64,000 nucleotides of DNA from Neisseria sp. oral taxon 014 str. F0314 (GTDB lineage: Bacteria > Pseudomonadota > Gammaproteobacteria > Burkholderiales > Neisseriaceae): the NCBI RefSeq assembly GCF_005886145.1, contig NZ_CP040504.1, positions 248,001 through 312,000 on the forward strand. Reading direction: 5' to 3'. Numbering within the stretch: position 1 is the stretch's first letter; every line of letters begins with the position of its first letter. A program made the translations under genes and the position numbers. Shown piece by piece: positions 7,728 to 16,623 of this stretch. Under the pieces are notes generated by a model that saw nothing but the letters and a program-made list of their open reading frames with translations, was not told the origin of the DNA and did no database searches.

Positions 7728-9491
7728 ATGGCGACGACACGGACGATTTCGAACCGGCAGCTTTACATACGCCTGCTGGGCTATCTGAAAGACTACTGGA
7801 AGATTTTTGCCGCTTCGGTCGTCTCCATGCTCGTGGTTGCAGCAACTATGCCGGCTTTCGGTTATCTGCTCAAGCCTTTGATTAACGAAGGCTTTGTCGA
7901 TAAAAACATGCAAAAGATGGCATGGCTGCCGTTGGCAGTCGTCGGGCTGTTCCTAGTGCGGGGCGTCTTTAATTTCTTTAACGACTATTGCACCACCTAT
8001 CTTTCCGGCAGCTTGGTAGACCGCATCCGCCGCGAAATGTTCGCCAAGATGATGCGCCTGCCGTCGTCGTATTACAGCGGCAACGCCGGCGGACGGTTGG
8101 TGTCGCGGGTGCTGAACGACGCGGGGCAGATTACCGAAGCGGGATTCAACGTCATCACCGTGATTGCCAAAGACGGCGTCAGCGTCGTCGGCCTGCTCGG
8201 TCTGCTGATGTACCTCAACTGGCAGTTGACGTTGATTACCTTTGCCGTGTTGCCGGTCGTTGCGGTCAGCGTGCGTACCGTCAGCAAACGGCTGCGCCGA
8301 TTGTCGCAAAGCAATCAGCAGTATCTGGGACAGATGACGCAGGTGTTAAACGAAAGTATCGACGGCGCGCGTGTTATCAAAGTTTACGGCGGGCAGCCGT
8401 ATGAGACCGACCGTTTCGGCAGGATTTCCACCGATGTGCGGCGCAATCTGGTCAAACAGGTAGCCGCAAGCTCGGTCGGCACGAGTTTTACGCAACTGAT
8501 GGCGTCGGTGGCTTTGGCCGTCATTATTTATACCGCTGCCAGGCAGGCGGGCAGCTCCGATTTCAGCGCCGGGGATTTCATGTCCTTCCTGTCGAGCATG
8601 ATTATGATGTTCGACCCGGTCAAACGTATGACCGGCGTGATGCAGTCTTTGCAGCGCGGTTTGGCGGCGGCCGACAGCGTCTTTACCTTTTTGGACGAAC
8701 CGGAGGAAGACGACGGCGGCAAGGCGGTGTTGGACGCGGGTACGGGCGACATTGAATTTTCCGGCGTTTATTACCGCTATCCCGAAGCAGAACACAACAG
8801 CCTGAACAGTATCGATTTGACCGTGCCGCAGGGTAAAGTAGTCGCGCTGGTGGGTGCGTCGGGCTGCGGCAAGACCACATTGGCCAATATGTTGCCGCGT
8901 TTTTTCGATCCGACCGGGGGAGCGGTGCGCATCGGCGGTGAAAACATCCGCAACTACACCTTGGAAAGCCTGCGCGGCCGTATTGCGCTGGTCAGTCAGG
9001 ATGTGGTGCTGTTCAGCGGCACGATAGCGCAGAATATCGCCTACGGGCGGTCGGGGGATGCGTCCGAAGACGAAATCATCCGTGCCGCCCAAGCCGCGAA
9101 TGCGTGGAATTTCATTCAAGCCATGCCGCAGGGCTTGCAGACCGAAATCGGCGAGAACGGACTGAAACTTTCCGGCGGGCAGCGGCAGCGTATCGCCATT
9201 GCCCGCGCGCTGCTGAGAAACGCGCCGATTCTGATTCTGGATGAGGCCACCAGCGCGCTGGACAACGAATCCGAGCGGCTGGTTCAGGCGGCATTGGAAA
9301 ACCTGATGCAGAACCGCACCACCATCGTCATCGCCCACCGGCTCTCTACCATCGAAAAAGCCGACAATATCGTGGTCATGCACGAAGGCTGCATCGTAGA
9401 GCAGGGCACGCATGACGAACTGCTGGCAAAAGGAGGGCGCTACGCCGATTTGCACAGCCTGCAATCCGGCGGAAGCCAAGAACCTGCATAG
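7728..9491 (+). CDS. msbA: Lipid A export ATP-binding/permease protein MsbA
   Basis: A 587-residue half-transporter that flips lipid A-core across the inner membrane. The N-terminal half holds six membrane helices (about residues 20-310). The C-terminal ATPase has Walker A GASGCGKTTL, Q-loop VSQDVVLFSG, signature LSGGQRQRIAIARALL, Walker B ILILDEATSALD and the H-loop IVIAHRLSTI. The order and length match MsbA of other beta-proteobacteria. Upstream lies the kinase-like gene and downstream fpr, each with its own DUS-rich gap. Confidence 0.95.
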   Translation: MATTRTISNRQLYIRLLGYLKDYWKIFAASVVSMLVVAATMPAFGYLLKPLINEGFVDKNMQKMAWLPLAVVGLFLVRGVFNFFNDYCTTYLSGSLVDRIRREMFAKMMRLPSSYYSGNAGGRLVSRVLNDAGQITEAGFNVITVIAKDGVSVVGLLGLLMYLNWQLTLITFAVLPVVAVSVRTVSKRLRRLSQSNQQYLGQMTQVLNESIDGARVIKVYGGQPYETDRFGRISTDVRRNLVKQVAASSVGTSFTQLMASVALAVIIYTAARQAGSSDFSAGDFMSFLSSMIMMFDPVKRMTGVMQSLQRGLAAADSVFTFLDEPEEDDGGKAVLDAGTGDIEFSGVYYRYPEAEHNSLNSIDLTVPQGKVVALVGASGCGKTTLANMLPRFFDPTGGAVRIGGENIRNYTLESLRGRIALVSQDVVLFSGTIAQNIAYGRSGDASEDEIIRAAQAANAWNFIQAMPQGLQTEIGENGLKLSGGQRQRIAIARALLRNAPILILDEATSALDNESERLVQAALENLMQNRTTIVIAHRLSTIEKADNIVVMHEGCIVEQGTHDELLAKGGRYADLHSLQSGGSQEPA

Positions 9492-9587
9492 CGGGGCGGA
9501 TACACGGTCAAGTTCAAGTTATAGACACGATTTTCAACAACGGCCGCCGTTTTCAGACGGCCTCATCGATTAAACAGGAAACTTCAA

Positions 9588-10364
9588 ATGGCAGCATTCA
9601 ATACCGAAAAAGTATTGTCCGTACATCACTGGACAGACGCCTACTTCACTTTCACCTGCACCCGCGACGAATCGTTGCGCTTTGAAAACGGCCAGTTCGT
9701 TATGGTCGGACTGATGGTGGACGGCAAACCGCTGATGCGCGCATACAGCGTCGCCTCGGCCAATTGGGAAGAGCATCTGGAATTTTTCAGTATCAAAGTG
9801 CAGGACGGCCCGCTGACCAGCCGCCTCCAGCATCTAAAAGTCGGCGATGAAGTGTTAATCAGCAAAAAACCGACCGGTACGCTGGTGGCAGGCGACCTGA
9901 ATCCCGGCAAACACCTTTATTTGTTGAGCACCGGTACCGGCATCGCCCCTTTCCTGAGCGTAACCAAAGACCCGGAGATTTACGAGCAGTTTGAAAAAAT
10001 CATCTTGGTACACGGCGTACGTTATAAAAAAGATTTGGCGTACTACGACCGCTTCACCAAAGAATTGCCGGAGCACGAATACCTCGGCGATTTGGTTAAG
10101 GATAAACTGATTTACTATCCGATTGTTTCCCGCGAAGAATACGAACATCACGGCCGCCTGACCGACCTGATGGTAAGCGGCAAACTGTTCGAAGACATCG
10201 GCTTGCCCAAAATCAACCCGCAGGACGACCGCGCCATGCTGTGCGGCAGCCCGGCCATGTTGAAAGATACCCGTCAAGTGCTGAACGACTTCGGTCTGGT
10301 GGAATCACCCAAAGTCGGCGTGCGCGGCGACTTCCTGATTGAACGCGCGTTTGTCGACCAATAA
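9588..10364 (+). CDS. fpr: Ferredoxin--NADP+ reductase
   Basis: A 258-residue FAD flavoprotein that passes electrons between NADPH and ferredoxin/flavodoxin. The FAD-binding motif RAYSVAS (about residues 50-56) and the SIKVQDGPLTSRLQHL region are the subclass I bacterial Fpr hallmarks. The NADP domain has LLSTGTGIAPFLS and AMLCGSPAML. The C-terminus GVRGDFLIERAFVDQ ends in an aromatic-free tail as in other beta-proteobacterial Fprs. The ATG follows AGGAAAC at good spacing. Confidence 0.95.
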   Translation: MAAFNTEKVLSVHHWTDAYFTFTCTRDESLRFENGQFVMVGLMVDGKPLMRAYSVASANWEEHLEFFSIKVQDGPLTSRLQHLKVGDEVLISKKPTGTLVAGDLNPGKHLYLLSTGTGIAPFLSVTKDPEIYEQFEKIILVHGVRYKKDLAYYDRFTKELPEHEYLGDLVKDKLIYYPIVSREEYEHHGRLTDLMVSGKLFEDIGLPKINPQDDRAMLCGSPAMLKDTRQVLNDFGLVESPKVGVRGDFLIERAFVDQ

Positions 10365-10671
10365 AGACACCGGGATTCGGATTAAAATAATGATGCCGTC
10401 TGAAACTTTGATTTTCAGACGGCATTGCTTTTGGATGTTTGTATATTTTATTTCAAACAAGAGGCACGGATTCGTATGAGAAGCTAAGACTATGCAAATT
10501 TCATTACTGACATTCTATGTGGCGAATAATATTTGGTAATTACCGTATAGCCGTATACGGAAATACTAGGATGAATAGGGCCATACCCAAAAACATTTGG
10601 TTATGAAACGCCAAACGCCTTATTCCTAAACTTGTTTCAAATCTTATTGTCTTAGTGTGCTACCTTTTATT
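10365..10671. other. Gap between the convergent fpr and fdhE genes
   Basis: The gap holds a DUS hairpin right after fpr. Beyond about 10440 it is an AT-rich stretch with no gene, repeat or motif that I recognise; the short palindrome CCGTATACGG lies near 10552. Confidence 0.6.
10393..10425. terminator. Inverted DUS pair (AT dialect) after fpr
   Basis: ATGCCGTCTGAAA (10393-10405) pairs with TTTCAGACGGCAT (10413-10425), then TGCTTTT. This is the ATG-type DUS of pathogenic Neisseria, unlike most copies in the window. It should terminate fpr. Confidence 0.75.
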
Positions 10672-11619
10672 TCAAATCTGAACACAAGAGCCGTCATCAA
10701 TCAATAAAAACGGATTTGCACCGCCGCGTTCGTAACCCGCTTCGCCGACGGCGATATCTAAGCCCAGTGTGGCAAGGTCGTCGGCGACGGGGTCGGCGTA
10801 CTGTTGTTTGTCTTGTCGGTAGAGCTTGCGGTAGGTATGGCAGGATTCGCAACTTTCGGCATGGGCGGCGGAATAGGCTGGAGCGAGGTGCGGAGCGCTT
10901 TTTTCTTCTACCTGTTGGAGGCGCATTCCGCCGGCGTCGCCGCAGGTCGGGCATTTGGCGCGCAGGGCGTTCCAGCGGCTGTTGCACAGCGGGCAATGCA
11001 TGTAGCGGAAGCCGGTCAGGTCGCTGCGGATAAGGATGACACTGCCGACGGCTTCCGTGCCGCAGCAGGGGCAGAAGATGCGGTCGCTGTTTTCGGCGGT
11101 CGGAACGTCGTCTTCGGACAACTGCGCGGCCCATGCCGTCCAGACGACCTGCAAGGCAGCCTGTACCCAAATTTCGGCGGCGCGGTCGGACGGTTCCGTT
11201 TGTTGCGTCAATATGCGTCGTACAAGGGCGGCGGCCTCGGCGGCGGTTAAGGCTTTAAGTTTAGCGGTTTCGGCGGCGACCGCGGCATTGGTTTGACCGT
11301 CGGTTGCATTCAGCAAGTCGGTAAAAACAGTCAAAAATCCGTCCGGTACCTCGCCTTGGGCCGCTGCGGGCAGTACGGTTTGTCCGCGGTAAAGCGGCGG
11401 CAGCGGAAAGGTATGGCGGTTAAACGCGGCCTGTTGCGCTTCGCAGATGACGGACAGCAGGGACAGATAGCTGCTCCAGCCGCTGCCGTCTTCCTGCTCC
11501 AATTCTTTGAAACGGACGGCGCGGCTGGCGAAGATGTCTTTTTCGGGTGCAAGCCAAAACGGGGTATGGAACAGGCCTTTCTGGATTTTTCCGTCGGGAC
11601 GGGCGGAGCGGGTGTTCAT
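10672..11619 (-). CDS. fdhE: Formate dehydrogenase accessory protein FdhE
   Basis: A 315-residue iron-binding protein needed to mature respiratory formate dehydrogenase. It carries the family's four cysteine pairs: FCPCCGTEAVG, HCPLCNSRWN, AKCPTCGDAGG and AESCESCHTYRK. The last has the ...CxxCxxYxK ending diagnostic of FdhE. fdhD lies immediately upstream on the same strand (28 bases apart, with one DUS between), so the two form a maturation pair. No formate dehydrogenase structural gene is in the window. Confidence 0.92.
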   Translation of the reverse strand: MNTRSARPDGKIQKGLFHTPFWLAPEKDIFASRAVRFKELEQEDGSGWSSYLSLLSVICEAQQAAFNRHTFPLPPLYRGQTVLPAAAQGEVPDGFLTVFTDLLNATDGQTNAAVAAETAKLKALTAAEAAALVRRILTQQTEPSDRAAEIWVQAALQVVWTAWAAQLSEDDVPTAENSDRIFCPCCGTEAVGSVILIRSDLTGFRYMHCPLCNSRWNALRAKCPTCGDAGGMRLQQVEEKSAPHLAPAYSAAHAESCESCHTYRKLYRQDKQQYADPVADDLATLGLDIAVGEAGYERGGANPFLLIDDGSCVQI

Positions 11620-11647
11620 GGTGTTTCCTTATTTGGATGTTCAGATT

Positions 11648-12520
11648 TCAGACGGCCTCGATAAATTCTGCGTGGGTATAAATGGTGAATTTTTCAGGGC
11701 CGGCGAAACCGATCAAGGTCATTCCGGCCTGTTCTGCCAGGCGGACGGCCAAAGCGGTGGGGGCTGAAACGGCAACGATGCAGCCTATGCGGGATACGGC
11801 GGCTTTGGCGACCATTTCGTAACTGGCGCGGCTGGAGATGATGGCAAACCCTTGCTGCCAGTCGAACGCGTTGAGTGTGCCGTGACCGATGAGTTTGTCG
11901 AGGGCGTTGTGGCGGCCGACGTCTTCGAATGCGGCGACAATGCCGTGTTCGTCCGCCCATGCCGCGCCGTGCAGCGAACCGACCGTCTGTCGGAGCGGCT
12001 GGTAACGGTTTAAAGCCGATAAGGCCGTCTGAATTTCGCCGACGGTAAAACGGCGGCTCCGGATTATCTGCGGCAGCACGGGTTTTACCGCCGACAGGCT
12101 GTCGATGCCGCACAAACCGCAACCGGTGCGTCCGTTTAAGCTGCGGCGGCGTTCTTTCAGGGCTTGGAAACGGGAAGAGGCGATGTCGAGCCGCACTTCG
12201 ATGCCGTCGCAAGAGCTGCGGATGTCGGTGCCGTAAAGTTCGCTGCGGTTTTGCAGGATGCCTTCGCTCAGGCTGAAACCGAGGGCGAGCTCTTCCAAGT
12301 TTTGCGGAGTAGCCATCAATACGGCGTGGCTGATGCCGTTGTAAACCAAAGCGACGGCCGATTCTTCGGCCAGCGAGTCAGTGTCTTGAATCATGCCGTT
12401 TGAGCTGACTCGGCAAACGGTGGCGGCTGTATAGGGTTGGCTGCTCATGGCGGGTGCGTGGGAGAGGTGTTCCGTTTGTTGTTGTGTGCGGCGGTTCGGC
12501 CGACGCATATCGTCCGTCAT
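11648..12520 (-). CDS. fdhD: Formate dehydrogenase sulfurtransferase FdhD
   Basis: FdhD passes sulfur from IscS to the molybdenum cofactor of formate dehydrogenase. The paired cysteines GCGLCG (C134 and C137 from the chosen start) and the C-terminal SRASYEMVAKAAVSRIG region are characteristic. The open frame extends to 12574, but those 18 extra codons read through a DUS (FRRPF), which is not expected in a real N-terminus. I therefore prefer the ATG at 12518-12520 (MTDDMRRPNRR), giving 290 residues, near the family norm. Both possible starts lack a strong ribosome-binding site; the ATG at 12446-12448 (MSSQPYT) is another option. Confidence 0.9.
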   Translation of the reverse strand: MTDDMRRPNRRTQQQTEHLSHAPAMSSQPYTAATVCRVSSNGMIQDTDSLAEESAVALVYNGISHAVLMATPQNLEELALGFSLSEGILQNRSELYGTDIRSSCDGIEVRLDIASSRFQALKERRRSLNGRTGCGLCGIDSLSAVKPVLPQIIRSRRFTVGEIQTALSALNRYQPLRQTVGSLHGAAWADEHGIVAAFEDVGRHNALDKLIGHGTLNAFDWQQGFAIISSRASYEMVAKAAVSRIGCIVAVSAPTALAVRLAEQAGMTLIGFAGPEKFTIYTHAEFIEAV

Positions 12521-12549
12521 TTTAACATATCGGGCTTTTTCGTGAAGAA

Positions 12550-12590
12550 AAGGCCGTCTGAAAATTGAAAGCAACCGTTCAGACGGCCTT
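12550..12590. terminator. Inverted DUS pair upstream of fdhD
   Basis: AAGGCCGTCTGAA (12550-12562) pairs with TTCAGACGGCCTT (12578-12590). It lies in the gap between the divergent fdhD and tannase-like genes, so its role as terminator is uncertain. Confidence 0.45.
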
Positions 12591-12660
12591 AACCTGATTA
12601 AACACAGCTGTCATCTATAATAAAAAACTATTTTGACAGTTTGAAATACGGAGCAAGGAT

Positions 12661-14148
12661 GTGGGAGCATTTTCCCGTACGCTACTGGCAGGTTCGCTGG
12701 CCGCAGGCCTGGTCGCTTGTTCGACGGTGAAAGACGGCGCGGCGGCAGGCTACGACTTGGATTTTTCCAAACAGAAATACACTGAGCAAAGCCTTGAAGT
12801 CAACGGCCGAAGCGTGAAATTCCGCGCGTATGAAGGTATTGTTTACGTCAGGAATCCCGTTGACACAAAATATGAAATTATCAATATTTATGTACCGGAA
12901 GCTTATTACAGCGGCGGCTCAGTCGGCGGTTTTACTGCGGAAACTGCACCGATTTTTTTCCCAAACCAAATTGGCGGTTATATGCCTGCCGAGCCGGGCA
13001 AACCGGGGTTCGGCCGGGGCGGTGAAGCATCCCAAACCCCGAATGCCGCTTTGACGGCCCTGTCGAAAGGTTATGTGGTCGCATCTCCCGGCGCACGTGG
13101 ACGGACAGCCGCCAACGGCAAGGCACCAGCCGCCATCGTGGATTTGAAGGCTGCGGTCCGTTACCTGAAATTCAACGACAAAGCCATGCCGGGAGATGCG
13201 GGCAAAATCATTTCCAACGGAACCAGTGCGGGCGGAGCACTTTCTGCCCTGCTGGGTGCGACCGGCAACAGTCGCGATTATGAAGCCCATCTTAAAGCAT
13301 TGGGCGCGGCGGAAGGCGGCGACGACATTTTTGCCGTGTCCGCATATTGTCCGATTACCGATTTGGACCATGCCGATATGGCTTACGAATGGCAGTTTAA
13401 CGGTGTAAACGACTATCAAAAAATGAATATTTCCATGCTCGACTACAATGTCAAGCGCGAACTGGTACCCGGCACACTGACCAAAGAAGAAATCTCCCTC
13501 TCCAACCAGCTCAAACCTCTTTATCCCGCTTATATCAACAGCCTGAAACTGAAAGATGCCGGCGGCCGCGCGCTGACGCTGGATAAAAACGGCAACGGCA
13601 GCTTTAAGGATTACGTCGCCGGTTATCTGGCGAAATCGGCACAGTCGCAGCTGGATGCAGGCAAAAAACTGGGTAACCGGAATTGGCTTACGGTAAAAAA
13701 CGGTAAAGTAACCGCCGTTGATTTTAGTAAATACGCCAAAGCCGCCGGTCGTCAGAAAATACCGCCGGCGTTTGACGGTGTGGATTTAAGTACTGGAGAA
13801 AATCAGCTTTTCGGCAATGCCCAAACCGACAAACGGCATTTCACCGAATTTTCGATGCGGCACAGCACGGCTGAAAATGCGGCGATGGCTGACACCGAAA
13901 CCGTCAAAATCATGAACCCGCTCAACTACATCGGTACATCCGGGGTGAAAATACCGCAAAACTGGCGTATCCGCGTCGGTACCGCTGACCGCGACACCTC
14001 GCTGGCCGTGTCCGCCGTATTGGCCGCCAAGCTGCAAAACAACGGATACGCCGTCGATTACTTCCTGCCATGGGATGTGCCGCACAGCGGCGATTACGAT
14101 TTGGAAGAACTGTTCGTCTGGATGAAGCAGGTCAGCACGCAAAAATAG
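12661..14148 (+). CDS. Tannase-like (subtype B) alpha/beta-hydrolase lipoprotein
   Basis: A 495-residue secreted hydrolase starting at GTG, 6 bases after GGAGC. The signal peptide ends in the lipobox LVAC (Cys about residue 20), so it is a lipoprotein. The core resembles bacterial subtype B tannases: YVPEAYYSGGS and FFPNQIGGYMPAEPG, the nucleophile elbow NGTSAGG (serine near residue 186), the acid region RVGTADRDTSLA and the histidine DVPHSGDYD. Tannases split gallate esters of plant polyphenols; the close feruloyl-esterase family is an alternative. Neighbours (fdhD, hemDX) give no help on substrate. The family call is firm, the substrate is not. Confidence 0.8.
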   Translation: MGAFSRTLLAGSLAAGLVACSTVKDGAAAGYDLDFSKQKYTEQSLEVNGRSVKFRAYEGIVYVRNPVDTKYEIINIYVPEAYYSGGSVGGFTAETAPIFFPNQIGGYMPAEPGKPGFGRGGEASQTPNAALTALSKGYVVASPGARGRTAANGKAPAAIVDLKAAVRYLKFNDKAMPGDAGKIISNGTSAGGALSALLGATGNSRDYEAHLKALGAAEGGDDIFAVSAYCPITDLDHADMAYEWQFNGVNDYQKMNISMLDYNVKRELVPGTLTKEEISLSNQLKPLYPAYINSLKLKDAGGRALTLDKNGNGSFKDYVAGYLAKSAQSQLDAGKKLGNRNWLTVKNGKVTAVDFSKYAKAAGRQKIPPAFDGVDLSTGENQLFGNAQTDKRHFTEFSMRHSTAENAAMADTETVKIMNPLNYIGTSGVKIPQNWRIRVGTADRDTSLAVSAVLAAKLQNNGYAVDYFLPWDVPHSGDYDLEELFVWMKQVSTQK

Positions 14149-14259
14149 TTCGTTTCCCTAATACCTGTTTGCAGTTTTCCGCAAGTTCTGCCGATTAAAA
14201 CGGCCTTTGCGGCGGCTTCAAACAGGTTTCCGATTTTTTATGAAAAGGCCGTCTGAAAT

Positions 14260-16623
14260 ATGCCTAGAATACTTATCATCCGACCTAAATTCCGAGCAAA
14301 AGCAGATATGCAGACCTGTACCGACGCCGGCTGGCTGGCAGTACCTTTCAGTCCGATAGAAATCGAAGTTGACGAAGGGGCGCTGCGGCGGCTGCCCGAA
14401 CGTTTCAAGCAGGCGGATGCTGTGTTTTGGGTCAGTCCGACCGCCATTGAAACGGCGGCGCCGCACCTTGATTTTTCAGACGGCCTCAAAAAACAGATTA
14501 CGGTCGGGCAGGCCAGCCGCAAAATCTTGGCGGCCTTCTGTCATCACGAAATTTACAGCCCGTCTTCAGGCAACGACAGCGAAGCCGTTTTGCGTCTGCC
14601 GCTATGGAAGGAAATGCCGAAAGGTTCGAGCGTTTTAATCGTCCGCGGACACGGCGGGCGCGATTTGCTTGCGAGCGAATTGCGGCGGAAAGGTTTTAAG
14701 GTCAGTTTTGCCGAAATCTATTTCAGACGGCCTAATTCCTTGAATTGGCATGATTTTAATCCGCATTCTATCAAGGCTGCATATGTTGCTTCGGGCGAAC
14801 TGGCGCAGGCTTTGTTCCGCCAAGTACCGTCTCAATTCTCCCTGTTCTTCAAATCCTTGCTATACTTCACCCACCATCCGCGCATAGCCGACACATTGAG
14901 GCTTGCCGGAGCGGAAAACGTCCGGGTCATCCAGCAGTTTGACGCAGCGGTATTGAATGAAGCGGCAAATGAGCCGGATACCGCCGATATTGTCGCTTCC
15001 CGAAACCCTCCGCCTGAAAAAAACGGTGAACAATCAAACAAGGTGGCGGCCGAACGGCCGGATTCCGATAAAGAAAATACTGCCGCTTCGGATAAGCGGG
15101 ATACTGTCCCGACGACCGAAACCTTTGCGGCAACGTCTGAAAATAATGCCGAGCCGTCTGAAAAGCAGGCGGCCGGCGAAATTACAGGAAATACTATGTC
15201 AGAACCGAAACAGATTCCCCAAACTTCCGCCAATCCGGTCGTCATCCGGCAGTCTTCCGGCAAAGGGCTGGCCGCAGGCGCGCTGGTCTTGGCGCTGCTG
15301 GGGCTGGGTGCAAGCGGATTTCTGTTTGTAGAAGGGCAGAATGTTTTGAAAAACCAGCAGCTTGAGTTTTCACAAAAGCTCGACAAAGCTGCTTTGGGCG
15401 AGTCGGAAAACGCTGCCTTGCTGAAAGAAAACATCAACCGCCAGACTGTTATCCAGTCCGAACTGGAGCGCTTGGGCAGCGGGCAGAAAGCAAACGCCGA
15501 ACAGATTGTCCTGACGCAGAAAGCTTATCAGGAACTGGCTAAAGGCCGCGCCAACTGGCTGGCGGACGAAGCCGAAACTCTACTGAACCAAGCCTCGCAG
15601 CAGTTGGTGCTGTCAGGTAACGTGCAGGGCGCAATCAGCGTGCTGGAGCATGTCCACAACCGCCTGAGCCGTTTCGACCAACCCGAACTGCTCGCCATCA
15701 AACAGGCCGTAAGCAGCGATTTGGCTTCGTTGAAAAACCATCCCTATGTCGATATTTCGGGTACCGCTTTGCGTATCGATCGTTTGGAAACTGCCGTTGC
15801 CGGTTTGCCGCTGCTGATTGACGGTACATTGAAGCCGAGCAAAAACGAAAACAGCCGTTCGCCGAATCCGAATCTTTCATGGTGGGAAAATGCTTGGGAA
15901 AAATCGCTGGATGCGCTCAAAGGTCTGGTGGAGGTACGCCGGCTGGACAACAACGACGCCATGCTGATTGCGCCCGACCAAGTGTATTTTGTGCGTGAAA
16001 ACCTGCGGTTGCGCCTGCTTGATGCACGCACCGCCCTGATGCAGCACAACAGCGAAGTTTATCAAAGCGATTTAAACAACGCCGAAGCCGCGGTAAGACA
16101 ATATTTCGACAGCAACTCTCCCGCCACCCGCTCTTGGCTGAAAGAATTGGCCGATTTGAAATCGCTGGACATCCGTCCGGTAGCGGAAGACGCTTTGCAG
16201 TCGAGCAGGGCGGCGGTTTACGCATATCAGGAGGGCATCCGCGGACAAGCCCCGGAAATGCCGCTGATTGCCGCACCTTCCATCATTACGCCTGCTCCGG
16301 CACAATCGGCGGCACCTGTCGTCACACCGGCCGTTCCTGCGCTGCCGTCTGAAAACAGGGCTGCCAGCGCAGCCGGACAGCAGGCCGTTCCGGAAGCGAA
16401 CGGGCCTGCTTCGGCAGCCCAGCCCAAGCCGCAGATTCCGAAAGCGCCTGCGGCAATCAAACGCCCCCAAGTTCCCGTCGTACCGGCCAAACCCGCACCG
16501 GCAACACCTAAAGCCCCTGCCGCCGATCAGCCACCGATGAGGGACTTTATCAATAGGAATCCGCCGGCACAGACCGACCCGACGCCTTCGGCCGACACTT
16601 CCTCAAGAGGAGATCAGGCATGA
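14260..16623 (+). CDS. hemD: Uroporphyrinogen-III synthase fused to HemX
   Basis: A 787-residue fusion. Residues 1 to about 235 are the HemD domain (MPRILIIRPKFRAK..., VFWVSPTAIETAAP, GSSVLIVRGHGGRDLLASEL), which cyclises hydroxymethylbilane. A charged, low-complexity linker follows to about 325. Then comes one membrane helix (about 337-357, AAGALVLALLGLGASGFLFV) and the HemX domain with coiled coil (LDKAALGESENAALLKENIN) and the ARANWLADEAETLLNQA-type block. The tail from about 690 is Pro/Ala-rich. hemY starts within the last codons (4-base ATGA overlap). HemX is thought to organise the haem pathway at the membrane. Several internal DUS copies are present. Confidence 0.93.
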   Translation: MPRILIIRPKFRAKADMQTCTDAGWLAVPFSPIEIEVDEGALRRLPERFKQADAVFWVSPTAIETAAPHLDFSDGLKKQITVGQASRKILAAFCHHEIYSPSSGNDSEAVLRLPLWKEMPKGSSVLIVRGHGGRDLLASELRRKGFKVSFAEIYFRRPNSLNWHDFNPHSIKAAYVASGELAQALFRQVPSQFSLFFKSLLYFTHHPRIADTLRLAGAENVRVIQQFDAAVLNEAANEPDTADIVASRNPPPEKNGEQSNKVAAERPDSDKENTAASDKRDTVPTTETFAATSENNAEPSEKQAAGEITGNTMSEPKQIPQTSANPVVIRQSSGKGLAAGALVLALLGLGASGFLFVEGQNVLKNQQLEFSQKLDKAALGESENAALLKENINRQTVIQSELERLGSGQKANAEQIVLTQKAYQELAKGRANWLADEAETLLNQASQQLVLSGNVQGAISVLEHVHNRLSRFDQPELLAIKQAVSSDLASLKNHPYVDISGTALRIDRLETAVAGLPLLIDGTLKPSKNENSRSPNPNLSWWENAWEKSLDALKGLVEVRRLDNNDAMLIAPDQVYFVRENLRLRLLDARTALMQHNSEVYQSDLNNAEAAVRQYFDSNSPATRSWLKELADLKSLDIRPVAEDALQSSRAAVYAYQEGIRGQAPEMPLIAAPSIITPAPAQSAAPVVTPAVPALPSENRAASAAGQQAVPEANGPASAAQPKPQIPKAPAAIKRPQVPVVPAKPAPATPKAPAADQPPMRDFINRNPPAQTDPTPSADTSSRGDQA

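Noticed and set aside
8346..9479. 377-codon minus-strand frame
   Set aside because: Antisense to msbA with no recognisable domain.
12521..12574. Upstream extension of fdhD
   Set aside because: These 18 codons translate a DUS and add nothing found in relatives.
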